Origin: Desulfitibacter alkalitolerans DSM 16504
GTDB taxonomy: Bacteria; Bacillota; DSM-16504; Desulfitibacterales; Desulfitibacteraceae
NCBI RefSeq assembly: GCF_000620305.1
Contig: NZ_JHVU01000024.1
Location: 62,001 to 126,000 of the forward strand
Direction of reading: 5' to 3'
DNA length: 64,000 nt
The notes below the pieces were generated by a model, which saw only the letters and a program-made list of their open reading frames with translations, was not told where the DNA came from and did no database searches. A program made the position numbers and the translations under genes. This document shows, in pieces, positions 8,170-16,696 of this stretch; within the stretch, counting starts at the first letter, position 1; the number at the start of each line of letters is the position of its first letter.

Positions 8170-9003
8170 TTAAAATGTAAACAAGTTTTCAACATCTGCC
8201 AACCAGGCAAACCTTGCATCATACACCAGCTTATAGGTTTTGCATTCTCCAGCCAGGCCCCACAACAGGTAATATGTGCAGCCTGGAACAGTCCATGATG
8301 TATGGTAACCCTTTGGAATTGCTATGGCAATATCATCACCATCAACGGTATGATATTCATCCCATTTTTCTTCTAGGCTATAAGTATGCTGTATAGCATA
8401 ACCACCATGGGGAGCCTTTATTTTAAAGGAAAAAATCTCGTCAAGGGGATATTCATTTTCACAGGTGTTTTCATGCTTGTGTGCCGGGAAGCCAATCCAT
8501 CCCCCTGGCACAGATACAGACTCCCCTACTATTAATTTTTTTGTAACATTTGATTGAGGACTAAAGATAAAGCGATATTTTCTTTTCCAGTTAAGAGCCC
8601 CTGGAATGCCCTCTTTAATATCCTTTGGTTGAACAAAGCAGGGATCGTTGCCCTCTACACAGGGTGTAGAAAAAATCCTGGCTTCCATCCCCCCCTCTGT
8701 CTTGATTTTAATTTTACTCCCCGGTGGAAGATATACAGCAGTAGGAAGCTCATCATATACTGATTTACGATTTCCGTATATCTCATCAAGACCTTTTCCC
8801 TTACTGTACTCCACAGCTCCTGTAAAGTCTCCTCCCTGTAAGACCACTGCCATCTCTTCTCCAACAACCTCGTATTCTAACTCTTGACCACAACTTAAAA
8901 GAATACGGCTAAAATTCATATGTCTAAGATTTGAATTTTCTGGGGTAATAACCCTTTCAAAACCTTCTTTACCTTGAAATCTATGCAGTGTAGTATATCC
9001 CAT
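8170..9003 (-). CDS. IolB/KduI-type isomerase (5-deoxy-glucuronate isomerase-like)
   Basis: The 277-residue bicupin resembles IolB, which isomerises 5-deoxy-D-glucuronate in inositol breakdown. The metal site region is seen as GGWIGFPAHKHEN, and the second conserved stretch as IPKGYHTSWTVPGCTYYLLWGLAGE. Length is typical. No other inositol genes (iolC, iolD, iolG, iolE) are in the window, so a related uronate isomerisation is as likely as true inositol use. It is 27 bp downstream of the AOR gene and so probably cotranscribed with it. Confidence 0.82.
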   Translation of the reverse strand: MGYTTLHRFQGKEGFERVITPENSNLRHMNFSRILLSCGQELEYEVVGEEMAVVLQGGDFTGAVEYSKGKGLDEIYGNRKSVYDELPTAVYLPPGSKIKIKTEGGMEARIFSTPCVEGNDPCFVQPKDIKEGIPGALNWKRKYRFIFSPQSNVTKKLIVGESVSVPGGWIGFPAHKHENTCENEYPLDEIFSFKIKAPHGGYAIQHTYSLEEKWDEYHTVDGDDIAIAIPKGYHTSWTVPGCTYYLLWGLAGECKTYKLVYDARFAWLADVENLFTF

Positions 9004-9030
9004 TCTTCTACCCCCTAGGCAGCATATTTT

Positions 9031-10908
9031 CTAAAACTCAATCCAATCTAAACCTAATTCTGCAATTTTTGCTTTGGTGGGAACGCCCTTATCATCCCAT
9101 CCTGAAATTGTATAAAAATCTTTGATTAATTTATAAAATTCTTCCTTGTCTATGGCTTTTCCGCTAAGGGGGCCCTTGCCCATGGGTTCAAAGAAACGCT
9201 CTGGAAGGGTATCATCTTCAGGACCAAAACCCTCTCTAGTGTTAAATATACGAGCCATAACGTTAGCCCTTTCCCCAACTTTCATAATCTCCCACATTCC
9301 AGTATGCCAGCCTGTCACAGCAGAAACAATCTCAAGCACCTTTCCAAAGGAAAAGGTAAAGGCTGGTGCTGTTACTAAATTGCAAAAGCCTACTGAATTA
9401 TTAAAGCAGTAATACATCTGCAAATACTGGAACAATCTAAGTTTTCTTGCCGTTAAGTCCCTAACATCAATGGGCTCATATATTCCAAAAACATTCATGC
9501 TGTCTAAAGCAACTGTGTAGTCTGCAAACCCTCCATCATGGGGCATCTCTAAATGATCAGCACCAGTTGGAGACAATGCAAACCCTAAGCCAACACCTGT
9601 CTTGCCCCTTGGATCATGGGCTGCAAATTCCTGTCCTTTGACATGCATTGCATACTTTTCTGCACCTTTGCCAAATTTTTTCGCGGCAGCAACAATCCCC
9701 TCACCCAGAATATAACCAATACCCTGGCGATGAGCTATCATCTCTACCAGCTTGAGCATGGCTTCTGCATTTCCAAATTCCAGCTTCAAACCATCCGTAT
9801 CTCCTTCTGTTATAATGCCCTTTTCATAACATTCCATGGCAAAGCCAACTGCCACAGAGGCAGAAATTGTATCCAAACCATATTTATTGCAGAGCTCATG
9901 TGCTTTAGCAACCGGCCTTAAATCAGTAATTCCACATATAGACCCAAAACCGCCAATGGTTTCATATTCTGGCCCACCGTAATAGGGATCTACCTGATAT
10001 TTTTCATCCTTGGCAACCCTTTTACAGCGAATTGGGCATGCATAGCATCCTTCGTTTTTTACAAGGATTGTATCTGACATAGTCATACCATACAGGTTTT
10101 CTGCTCCATCAATTACACCGTCTCTAAAGTTATATGAGGGCAGGGTTCCAGTTTCATGAAGGCCCGGTATGGAATGGGCGGTTCCCCATTTATTCAGTCT
10201 TACATTTAGTGCATTATTCTTCCAGTTTTGCGCAAACCATTTTACAATTTCTCTAACCTTTTCCTTGTCAGCAACAGGTACTTCCTGTGTACCCCGAACA
10301 GCGATGCCCCTTAAATTTTTGGAACCAAATACAGCTCCCATGCCAGTTCTGCCATTGGCATGTTTAGAATTATTTAACACACAAGCATATTTAACAAGCT
10401 TTTCACCGCTTGGACCAATCTGTGCTACTACAATCCTTTCATCACCAAGTTCTTTTCGAATAATTTGCTCTCCCTCACCTACTGTTTTCCCCACCAGGTG
10501 AGAGGCGTCTCTAATTTCAGCTTTTCCATCCTTTACCCATAAATAAACCGGTCTGGAAGCTCTTCCCTTTATAACAGCTGCGATAAAACCGGCCTTTCCA
10601 AACTCAGGGGCCCACCAACCACCTGCTTCAGATTCCCCAAAACCATTGGTCAAAGGTGATTTGGAAGCAATGGTAAATCTTGATGCCCCTGGTATTGGTG
10701 TTCCACTTAAGATACTGGCGGCTACAACCAGCACATTTTCTTCACCAAGAGGATCTACTCCTGGTTTTAACTCATTTAAAAGAAAGTAGCCTGCTAAAGC
10801 ACTTCCACCCATATATTTCCGAAGTATATCTTCCGGTAAGGTTTCAATTGAAATGCTTTCGCTGCTAAGGTCAACCCTTAAAACCTTACGTTGATTAATT
10901 TCTGCCAC
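9031..10908 (-). CDS. Tungsten-containing aldehyde:ferredoxin oxidoreductase (AOR family), copy 1
   Basis: The 625-residue cytoplasmic enzyme oxidises aldehydes to acids with ferredoxin as acceptor, through a tungsten bis-pterin and one [4Fe-4S] cluster. Cluster ligands appear as CYACPIRC (CxxCxxxC, about residue 290) plus a late cysteine in NNSVGFCNLV. Pterin-binding stretches include RTGMGAVFGSKNLRG and DPRGKTGVGLG. It starts with GTG behind AGGAGTG. It is paired with the MoaD-like gene 52 bp upstream, and a tungstate importer is present at 52.6-55.4 kb. The substrate would be the aldehyde made in this cluster, which is an inference. It is clearly paralogous to the copy at 20250. Confidence 0.95.
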   Translation of the reverse strand: MAEINQRKVLRVDLSSESISIETLPEDILRKYMGGSALAGYFLLNELKPGVDPLGEENVLVVAASILSGTPIPGASRFTIASKSPLTNGFGESEAGGWWAPEFGKAGFIAAVIKGRASRPVYLWVKDGKAEIRDASHLVGKTVGEGEQIIRKELGDERIVVAQIGPSGEKLVKYACVLNNSKHANGRTGMGAVFGSKNLRGIAVRGTQEVPVADKEKVREIVKWFAQNWKNNALNVRLNKWGTAHSIPGLHETGTLPSYNFRDGVIDGAENLYGMTMSDTILVKNEGCYACPIRCKRVAKDEKYQVDPYYGGPEYETIGGFGSICGITDLRPVAKAHELCNKYGLDTISASVAVGFAMECYEKGIITEGDTDGLKLEFGNAEAMLKLVEMIAHRQGIGYILGEGIVAAAKKFGKGAEKYAMHVKGQEFAAHDPRGKTGVGLGFALSPTGADHLEMPHDGGFADYTVALDSMNVFGIYEPIDVRDLTARKLRLFQYLQMYYCFNNSVGFCNLVTAPAFTFSFGKVLEIVSAVTGWHTGMWEIMKVGERANVMARIFNTREGFGPEDDTLPERFFEPMGKGPLSGKAIDKEEFYKLIKDFYTISGWDDKGVPTKAKIAELGLDWIEF

Positions 10909-10960
10909 ACTCTTTCACTCCTAACATATAATTGCTCATATTATAGCTTCACAAAACAGA

Positions 10961-11188
10961 TTAACCTCCTGTAAAGACAGGTACAATTGCTACTTCATCC
11001 CCTTCTTCTAAAACATAGTCCATTTGCTTTATGTGACCATTGACTACAAACATAACAGCCAATTCTTTGCTTATGGGGATTTTATTGGCATTCATCAAAT
11101 CTTTTATTGTCATGGTTTCTTTAATCTCAAATTCCCTGGTATCTTCATTCAAATTAAGATGTTTAAGATGCTTTAAAGTAACCTTCAT
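10961..11188 (-). CDS. MoaD/ThiS-like small sulfur-carrier protein, partner of AOR 1
   Basis: The 75-residue beta-grasp protein ends in VFTGG, the Gly-Gly tail that is thiocarboxylated in MoaD and ThiS. Proteins of this type are common beside AOR genes and are thought to serve tungstopterin assembly. The ATG at 11188 is chosen because GAGG lies five bases upstream; a GTG three codons earlier overlaps that ribosome site. It lies just upstream of AOR 1 in the same direction. Its paralogue at 19988 shows the same arrangement. Confidence 0.88.
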   Translation of the reverse strand: MKVTLKHLKHLNLNEDTREFEIKETMTIKDLMNANKIPISKELAVMFVVNGHIKQMDYVLEEGDEVAIVPVFTGG

Positions 11189-11234
11189 TAACCTCACCCT
11201 TGTTTTCCTGACATATACAGGAATAGCTATAATT

Positions 11235-11274
11235 AGTAGTTAGGAGCTCTCTATAGGGAGAATTCCTAACTACT
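11235..11274. other. Strong hairpin between creatininase-like and moaD-like genes
   Basis: AGTAGTTAGGA and TCCTAACTACT form an 11-bp perfect stem with a further CTCTC/GGGAG fold inside. There is no clear T tract on the minus strand. It may separate two segments of the long cluster by processing or partial termination. Confidence 0.5.
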
Positions 11275-11291
11275 CAAAAACCTAGCACTTA

Positions 11292-12116
11292 TTAATTTGT
11301 TTCAATTTTAACTCCAGCAGGGTACTTTTCCTTAATGTGGTTAACTAAATCAACCATTCTATCAACTATAACTTTTACGTACTTTTCTCCCTTTTCGGCA
11401 GTTGCTTTAGTTGGGTCCCCAACAACACCAGCCTTGAGATCCTTGTATTCTGGAGCACTTACCGTACCTTCATCAAAGCGCAGTGGCTTACAGGATTTTT
11501 CCTGGGTTGGGCCTGTAACAAACTGGCGGTCTAACAATGGTGTTGCCAATTCTTTAACTGCCCTGCTCATATCCACATACTCAGGGAAAAGGTGGAGTGC
11601 TATTGAGGTTTCAGCCTCGTCTGCATGCCAGAAGGGATCTTCAAATATATCGTGATGAACATCTCTAACACTATTTTGGAACATGACAGATAGTACATAG
11701 TAGCCTTCCTGCCCTAACTCCTGAACAGTATAATTGGTAACAAACGCCTGACCGTGACCAAAAAACAAAATGAACTTGTTGTAACCAGCAAGGGATACAC
11801 CCCTTACAATATCCTTGATCATTGCCCTGCAGGTATCATTGGAAAGGGGTACTGTTCCTGGAAAATTATGATGATGGTGCGGATGGGCTCCATACCATGG
11901 ACATGGCAGCAGCATGGCTCCTGTTCTTTCTGCTATTTCTTCCAACATGGGAAATAGCTGTAAAGTATCATGTCCCGTTGGCAAATGATATCCATGCTGC
12001 TCTATTGAACCCAATGGAATTATTGCTATATCACATTTCTTTGCATGCTCCACAATTTCATCCCAGCTTTTATGCTGCCACCAGTGAGAATGTTTTTTAC
12101 CGCTTTGATTTGTCAT
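11292..12116 (-). CDS. Creatininase-family amidohydrolase-like protein
   Basis: The 274-residue protein belongs to the creatininase/FAPy-deformylase family of metal-dependent hydrolases. Metal ligands are visible in IPLGSIEQHGYHLPTGHDT (glutamate, histidines, aspartate) and in WYGAHPHHHHNFPGT, with a later HADEAETS glutamate. Length fits. Members open cyclic amides or lactam-like rings, or hydrolyse formamides, and some act in cofactor synthesis. It is between the URO-D-like and MoaD-like genes of the cluster. The substrate cannot be assigned; a ring-opening hydrolase fits a catabolic operon. Confidence 0.87.
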   Translation of the reverse strand: MTNQSGKKHSHWWQHKSWDEIVEHAKKCDIAIIPLGSIEQHGYHLPTGHDTLQLFPMLEEIAERTGAMLLPCPWYGAHPHHHHNFPGTVPLSNDTCRAMIKDIVRGVSLAGYNKFILFFGHGQAFVTNYTVQELGQEGYYVLSVMFQNSVRDVHHDIFEDPFWHADEAETSIALHLFPEYVDMSRAVKELATPLLDRQFVTGPTQEKSCKPLRFDEGTVSAPEYKDLKAGVVGDPTKATAEKGEKYVKVIVDRMVDLVNHIKEKYPAGVKIETN

Positions 12117-12164
12117 TTTTACATCACCTTTCTTGTTTTAGTTTGTTTTATTTAAAGAAAATCT

Positions 12165-13337
12165 TTATTCGTTATAAAAACTCGTTCCAAACTCGTAGAG
12201 AGCATCATAAAATGCTACTATATTCTCCGGAGGTACATCCCTTTGGATATTGTGGATTGATGACAGAACCAATCCACCATCTGGTGCCAGATCATTAACA
12301 CGTCTTTGTACTTCTGCACGTATCTCTTGAGGTGATTTTCTAGAAAGTATATTCTGGCTGTCACAGGATGCACCCCAGAAACAGAGCTTGTCACCATACT
12401 CTTTCTTTAACCAAGCTGTGTCATCCATGCCATTGGCAGAAACCTGAATTGGATTCCATGCATCAAAACCCACATCTATAAAATCAGGCAAAAACTCTCT
12501 AATAGCTCCATCACAGTGGTAAACAATTTTAACATCAGCCCTGGACTTAATAAAGGCTGCTACTTTTGCCTGCAAGGGCTTGATAAACTGCCTGTACATT
12601 TTAGGTGACATTATGGGATACTGCTGTGTTCCCAGGTCATCTGACATAACAGCCACCTGTACATATTTGCCAACTTCATTAAGTATCAATTCCCACTGAC
12701 CAAGGTGGTATTCAACTACCTTTTCCAGCATTGCCTCAACCACAGCAGGTTCAGCAATCATTTTAATAAAGAAATCTTCATATCCCATCAACCACTGACA
12801 GGGTACATATATTCCACCATATAATGGGCCATTCATCACCAGGCAGTAATCTGTATTCTCATACATGTCTTTAGCTTTTTCTTTAATACCCGTTAGTCTG
12901 GCAGTATCCTTTGGATCTGGCCATGGATAATTTTCTATATCCCCTAGGGTACAATCCTTTAATGGAGGTTCTACTGGATCATAATATAGTCCGTCCTGTG
13001 GACATTTCCATTTGATTCCCCACTCATCCTTATACCAGGTGGAGCCGTCATTTTCTGTGTGTATCTGCAGCTCCAGTTGGCTGGGTCCGGTAGTATAGAT
13101 GGGATAGCAATCTGCTTTAAATCTTTTACGTAAAAACTCATCTGGCAGTACAGATTGTGAAAGCATGGAAGTAAGTACTGTTTCATGTTCATAATTAAGA
13201 TAATTTTTTAAATTTTTATAGGCATCCCTATGCAGGGTGGTCAGGTTAGATATGCCCCCAATATCAATGGGAACCCTGTCAGTTTCTTGATGATTTAATG
13301 CCCTGACTACCCTTTCTCTGGATGTTAATGCAGCCAT
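12165..13337 (-). CDS. Uroporphyrinogen decarboxylase-like (MtaA/CmuA-type) protein
   Basis: This 390-residue protein has the URO-D fold but belongs to the methyltransferase-like branch rather than HemE. Typical family pieces are SRERVVRALNHQETDRVPID at the start, VYHCDGAIREFLPDF (about residue 275) and CFWGASCDSQNIL. The histidine-cysteine pair in HCDG and the cysteine in GASCDSQ could form the zinc site that MtaA/CmuA proteins use to activate a thiol or folate acceptor. There is no corrinoid protein nearby. A role in demethylating the imported compound is possible but unproven; many such genes in TRAP clusters have no known reaction. Confidence 0.82.
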   Translation of the reverse strand: MAALTSRERVVRALNHQETDRVPIDIGGISNLTTLHRDAYKNLKNYLNYEHETVLTSMLSQSVLPDEFLRKRFKADCYPIYTTGPSQLELQIHTENDGSTWYKDEWGIKWKCPQDGLYYDPVEPPLKDCTLGDIENYPWPDPKDTARLTGIKEKAKDMYENTDYCLVMNGPLYGGIYVPCQWLMGYEDFFIKMIAEPAVVEAMLEKVVEYHLGQWELILNEVGKYVQVAVMSDDLGTQQYPIMSPKMYRQFIKPLQAKVAAFIKSRADVKIVYHCDGAIREFLPDFIDVGFDAWNPIQVSANGMDDTAWLKKEYGDKLCFWGASCDSQNILSRKSPQEIRAEVQRRVNDLAPDGGLVLSSIHNIQRDVPPENIVAFYDALYEFGTSFYNE

Positions 13338-13382
13338 TTTTTATCACTTCCCTCCTGGTTAAGTTTAGTTAAGTATCTTGCA

Positions 13383-14672
13383 TTAAAATCTTAAATTCAT
13401 TAACTTGGGCAAAGTCAGGGAGATGGCAGGAATATATGTTACCAGGACAATTACAACAATCATGAGAATTATCCATGGAACTATAGCTTTAACAAGAAGA
13501 TCAAACTTCAACCCGCTAATTTGGCTTGCCATAAACAAATCACATCCTACAGGAGGGGTAATGAAACCCGTAACAAGGTTTACAATCATAATCGCCCCAA
13601 AATGCACCGGATTGATTCCTAATTCTATTACTATGGGCAAAAGAATAGGGGTAAGGAGGATTATGGCAGCATTGGTTTCCATGAAGGTGCCTACAATTAG
13701 CAATAATACGTTAATCATTAATAATATTAAGATTTTACTTGTAGTTATATCTAATATGGCAGCAGATATTTTTTGGGGTACCTGTGCAATAGTTAGAATA
13801 TGCCCAAAGCCTGTTGATACACCAATAATAGCTAATACTGGAGCACAGATTAATACTGCATTAAAGGCGACAAAAGGCAGTTTGCTAACTTTAACTTCTT
13901 TATATACAAAAACACTTAAAATTATTCCGTATAAGCTGGCAACGGCTGCTGCTTCGGTAGGTGTGAATATACCCTTGTAAATACCTCCTAGCACTACAAC
14001 AGGAATGGAAAGAGGTAGAATTGCCTCAAGAGAAATTTTTAATGCTTCTCTAGCTGAGTATTTTCGAACAACACCTGTATAACCATGTTTTTTAGAATAT
14101 ATAAAGGTGTAGATCGCAAAAACAATGGCAACTAGCAGCCCAGGACCAATTGCTGCTGCAAACATGGCTATTACAGACACACCAGCAGTTACTGCATATA
14201 CAATCTGAATGACACTTGGTGGTATTAGTGCTCCCATGCCCCCTGACGCAGCAATAAGTGACGTTGCAAAGGGTCTGGAATATCTATGAGCTACCATAGC
14301 AGGTATCATAATAACTCCAATGGCTGCCACAGTGGCTGATCCTGTTCCGGATATGGAAGAAAAAAACAAACATGCTGCTATTGAAACAATTCCCAAACCA
14401 CCGGTTAGTTTACCTAAGACTAGTTCAGAGAAATTAAGAAGACGTTTGGAAACACCGCCTACAGCCATAATAGTTCCTGCAAAGGTAAACAGGGGTACAG
14501 CCATCAATGGAAAGGAATTTAATGCTTGAATGGTTGCTTGGCCAAAGGCTTCCATACTCATGGGTTTAAGTATCCAGATTGTAAAAACTGAAGCTAGGCC
14601 TAATGAAAATGCTATAGGAACAGACAACAGTAGAAAGAATAGTAGACCCCCGAATAGTATAGCTGATATCAT
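13383..14672 (-). CDS. dctM: TRAP transporter large permease, DctM subunit
   Basis: The 429-residue protein is very hydrophobic with about 12 membrane segments, as in DctM of tripartite ATP-independent periplasmic transporters. Family signatures include GTGSATVAAIGVIMIPAM and ITPPVGCDLFMASQISG. It forms the sodium-coupled translocation channel with DctQ. The ATG overlaps the dctQ stop codon by 4 bp, showing translational coupling. The likely substrate is an organic or sugar acid delivered by the DctP protein encoded upstream. Confidence 0.93.
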   Translation of the reverse strand: MISAILFGGLLFFLLLSVPIAFSLGLASVFTIWILKPMSMEAFGQATIQALNSFPLMAVPLFTFAGTIMAVGGVSKRLLNFSELVLGKLTGGLGIVSIAACLFFSSISGTGSATVAAIGVIMIPAMVAHRYSRPFATSLIAASGGMGALIPPSVIQIVYAVTAGVSVIAMFAAAIGPGLLVAIVFAIYTFIYSKKHGYTGVVRKYSAREALKISLEAILPLSIPVVVLGGIYKGIFTPTEAAAVASLYGIILSVFVYKEVKVSKLPFVAFNAVLICAPVLAIIGVSTGFGHILTIAQVPQKISAAILDITTSKILILLMINVLLLIVGTFMETNAAIILLTPILLPIVIELGINPVHFGAIMIVNLVTGFITPPVGCDLFMASQISGLKFDLLVKAIVPWIILMIVVIVLVTYIPAISLTLPKLMNLRF

Positions 14673-15283
14673 TGATTACACCCCCCACCTTTTTGTGAAA
14701 TATCCTCATTAGATTTGGTATCATCGTTGTTATCAGCTTTAAATAAATCTAACAAATGTGAGTCATTATAGTAAGTTCCCATTACATTTTCAAAGCGCTC
14801 CATAGGCTGATTTAGGTTCATAATTTTCCATATTATACTTTGAATTACTCTGATTGTTATTAAAACTAATCCAACCAAACCTGCAAAATAAAGAAAATTC
14901 ATAGAAATATTAGCTGAAATCGCTTTATCGCCAAACTTTGCTATGTCTTGAACAAGACCTGTTACTGAAATAAAAACAACAACAGTAAACAGTAAGAAAA
15001 ATAAATCTGCTGCTATGGCAAAATATTTTTGTGTTTTTTCTTTAAACAATTGAATAAAATATCTCACTTTTATATGTCTTTGATTCCTGGTAGCGTAAGA
15101 AATCCCAAAGTACATTAGCCATACAAACATAAACCTGCTAATCTCTTCTGCCCAAGGCAAACCACCCCCAGCAAACTTCCTTAAAGTGATTTGCACAATG
15201 AGAAGGGTTAATAATGAATAAAACAACGTCATCATCATAAATGGTTCAAAATTTGCTTCAAGTCTATACAAAAACCTTTTCAT
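14669..15283 (-). CDS. dctQ: TRAP transporter small permease, DctQ subunit
   Basis: The 204-residue membrane protein has four predicted helices and the conserved segment GGGLPWAEEISRFMFVWL typical of DctQ. It stabilises the large permease and contacts the binding protein. It carries a longer than usual acidic C-terminal tail (NDDTKSNEDISQKGGG). AGGGGTGTG precedes the ATG, and the gene overlaps dctM. Confidence 0.92.
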   Translation of the reverse strand: MKRFLYRLEANFEPFMMMTLFYSLLTLLIVQITLRKFAGGGLPWAEEISRFMFVWLMYFGISYATRNQRHIKVRYFIQLFKEKTQKYFAIAADLFFLLFTVVVFISVTGLVQDIAKFGDKAISANISMNFLYFAGLVGLVLITIRVIQSIIWKIMNLNQPMERFENVMGTYYNDSHLLDLFKADNNDDTKSNEDISQKGGGCNQ

Positions 15284-15325
15284 ACTTCACACCCCTTTAA
15301 AGCACAACTGTTAAGAGAGTTTAAA

Positions 15326-15360
15326 TGTTAGCGTCTAGCGCATAACCCTAAACGCTAACA
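15326..15360. other. Intercistronic hairpin between dctP and dctQ
   Basis: TGTTAGCGT and ACGCTAACA make a perfect 9-bp stem in the 96-bp gap. Without a long T tract it probably protects the dctP mRNA or lowers permease expression relative to the binding protein, a common arrangement in TRAP operons. Confidence 0.5.
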
Positions 15361-15379
15361 CTTTTAAATCATTTATCAA

Positions 15380-16435
15380 TTATTTTCTTGCAGCTGCAAC
15401 TTCCGCCATTACAAAATCATAAACTTCCTGTCCACAGAGAGCTATAATATCTTCAGCGATAGCGACGTTCATTATCTCCCCTAGTTTTCTCTTTTCTTCT
15501 ACAGGCAGTTCGTTTATTGTCACACCTAATGATGCAAGCTCCTTAAGTATTTCTTCTTCTTGATCTTGAAGCATTTGTCTTTCTGCTTTAATTGCTTCCC
15601 TTGCAGCCCTTTCTACTAGCTCTCTATCAGCTGCAGATAAACCATCCATGAATTTTTTATTAGCCTTCCATAGAAAGTTTGTATAAACGTGTCCTGTTAA
15701 TGTCCAATAGGGGTTTGGTTCATAAAACTTTGCATTTTGGAAGCTCACAGTTGCACATTCCTGGCCGTCAATCAAGCCTTGCTGGAGAGCAGTGAATACT
15801 TCTGCCCAGGTTAAGCTTGTTGTTTGAACGCCTACTGAGTTCCAGGCCTTCATCATTAAAGGGTTATACCCCCTGATTTTTAATCCTTTAAAATCATCAA
15901 CAGAATAAAGTGGACCTTTACTATTGGAGAAATTTCTAAAGCCTATTTCCATGTAGCCAAGACCTACAAGTCCCATTTTTTCTAACGGCTTCATTAATTC
16001 CTGTCCTGCTTTTCCATCTAGCACACTATGAGCATGGTCTAAATTATCAAACAAGAAGAAACTTTCCCAAACTGCAAATTCAGGAATATTTTGAACGTAA
16101 TGCTGGGTTGCATTCAAAGTCATTTCAATATCGCCACGACGAACCAGCTCAAGGTTGGCCTGGGCATTACCCATTTGAGAGCCCGGGAAAATGGTAACAG
16201 TAATTCTACCATCTGTTTCCTCTTCAACTATCTTTTTAAATACTTCTTCCAATGCTACATGAGAGGGGTGTGCAACTTGACTTTCATGGGCAATACGAAT
16301 CTCAAATTTTTTAGCTTCCTCTTTTGTTCCTGGATCTGGAGCAGGAGTATCCTTGCTGCCGCCACAAGCAGTTAAAAGCATCATTGCTGCCATTAACAAC
16401 ACAATTAAAACCATTAAACCAATAGTTTTTTTCAT
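15380..16435 (-). CDS. dctP: TRAP transporter substrate-binding lipoprotein, DctP family
   Basis: The 351-residue protein starts with a signal peptide ending in the lipobox LLTACGG, so it is a membrane-anchored extracellular lipoprotein. The DctP fold is recognised from RIAHESQVAHPSHVALEEVF, FPGSQMGN, and LKIRGYNPLMMKAWNSVG, which holds the arginine that binds the substrate carboxylate. TSLTWAEVFTALQQGLIDGQE is the usual second signature. It would capture a monocarboxylate, keto acid or sugar acid. GGAGG precedes the ATG. Two LacI-type operators lie 130-220 bp upstream. Confidence 0.94.
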   Translation of the reverse strand: MKKTIGLMVLIVLLMAAMMLLTACGGSKDTPAPDPGTKEEAKKFEIRIAHESQVAHPSHVALEEVFKKIVEEETDGRITVTIFPGSQMGNAQANLELVRRGDIEMTLNATQHYVQNIPEFAVWESFFLFDNLDHAHSVLDGKAGQELMKPLEKMGLVGLGYMEIGFRNFSNSKGPLYSVDDFKGLKIRGYNPLMMKAWNSVGVQTTSLTWAEVFTALQQGLIDGQECATVSFQNAKFYEPNPYWTLTGHVYTNFLWKANKKFMDGLSAADRELVERAAREAIKAERQMLQDQEEEILKELASLGVTINELPVEEKRKLGEIMNVAIAEDIIALCGQEVYDFVMAEVAAARK

Positions 16436-16565
16436 AAACTACCTTCCTCCCTGTTTTTCATTTTTAAACACACTCCGAAGTAAAGCAATATTCAAAAAAC
16501 AAGCTACATTATCACCTCCCCTTATCACAAAAACCAATAACCAATTTTATATACATGTCTTTTTA

Positions 16566-16579
16566 TGAATGCGTTTCCA
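16566..16579. promoter_or_regulatory. LacI-family operator 1 (TRAP promoter)
   Basis: TGAATGCGTTTCCA is a partly palindromic site with a central CG, as LacI-family proteins prefer. It matches the site at 16640 in 12 of 14 positions and lies between lacI and dctP. Confidence 0.65.
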
Positions 16580-16639
16580 TATTGTTGAAAAAAATATTTT
16601 TTAAACTTCTAAATAAATTGTTGTTAATTGTCATTTATC

Positions 16640-16653
16640 TGAATACGCTTCCA
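16640..16653. promoter_or_regulatory. LacI-family operator 2 (TRAP promoter)
   Basis: TGAATACGCTTCCA lies exactly 74 bp from operator 1, about seven helical turns, so two repressor dimers could bind the same face of the DNA and loop it. The sequence TGAATACGC recurs, inverted, at 19728 and 19942. Confidence 0.65.
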
Positions 16654-16696
16654 TATTTTGCTGCATTTTTGTAGGTTTAATATTTGCAACACATTA

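Noticed and set aside
8113-8396. Plus-strand reading frames behind GGAGG runs near 8100-8160
   Set aside because: They lie antisense to the IolB-like gene and its short upstream gap and have no protein-like composition.
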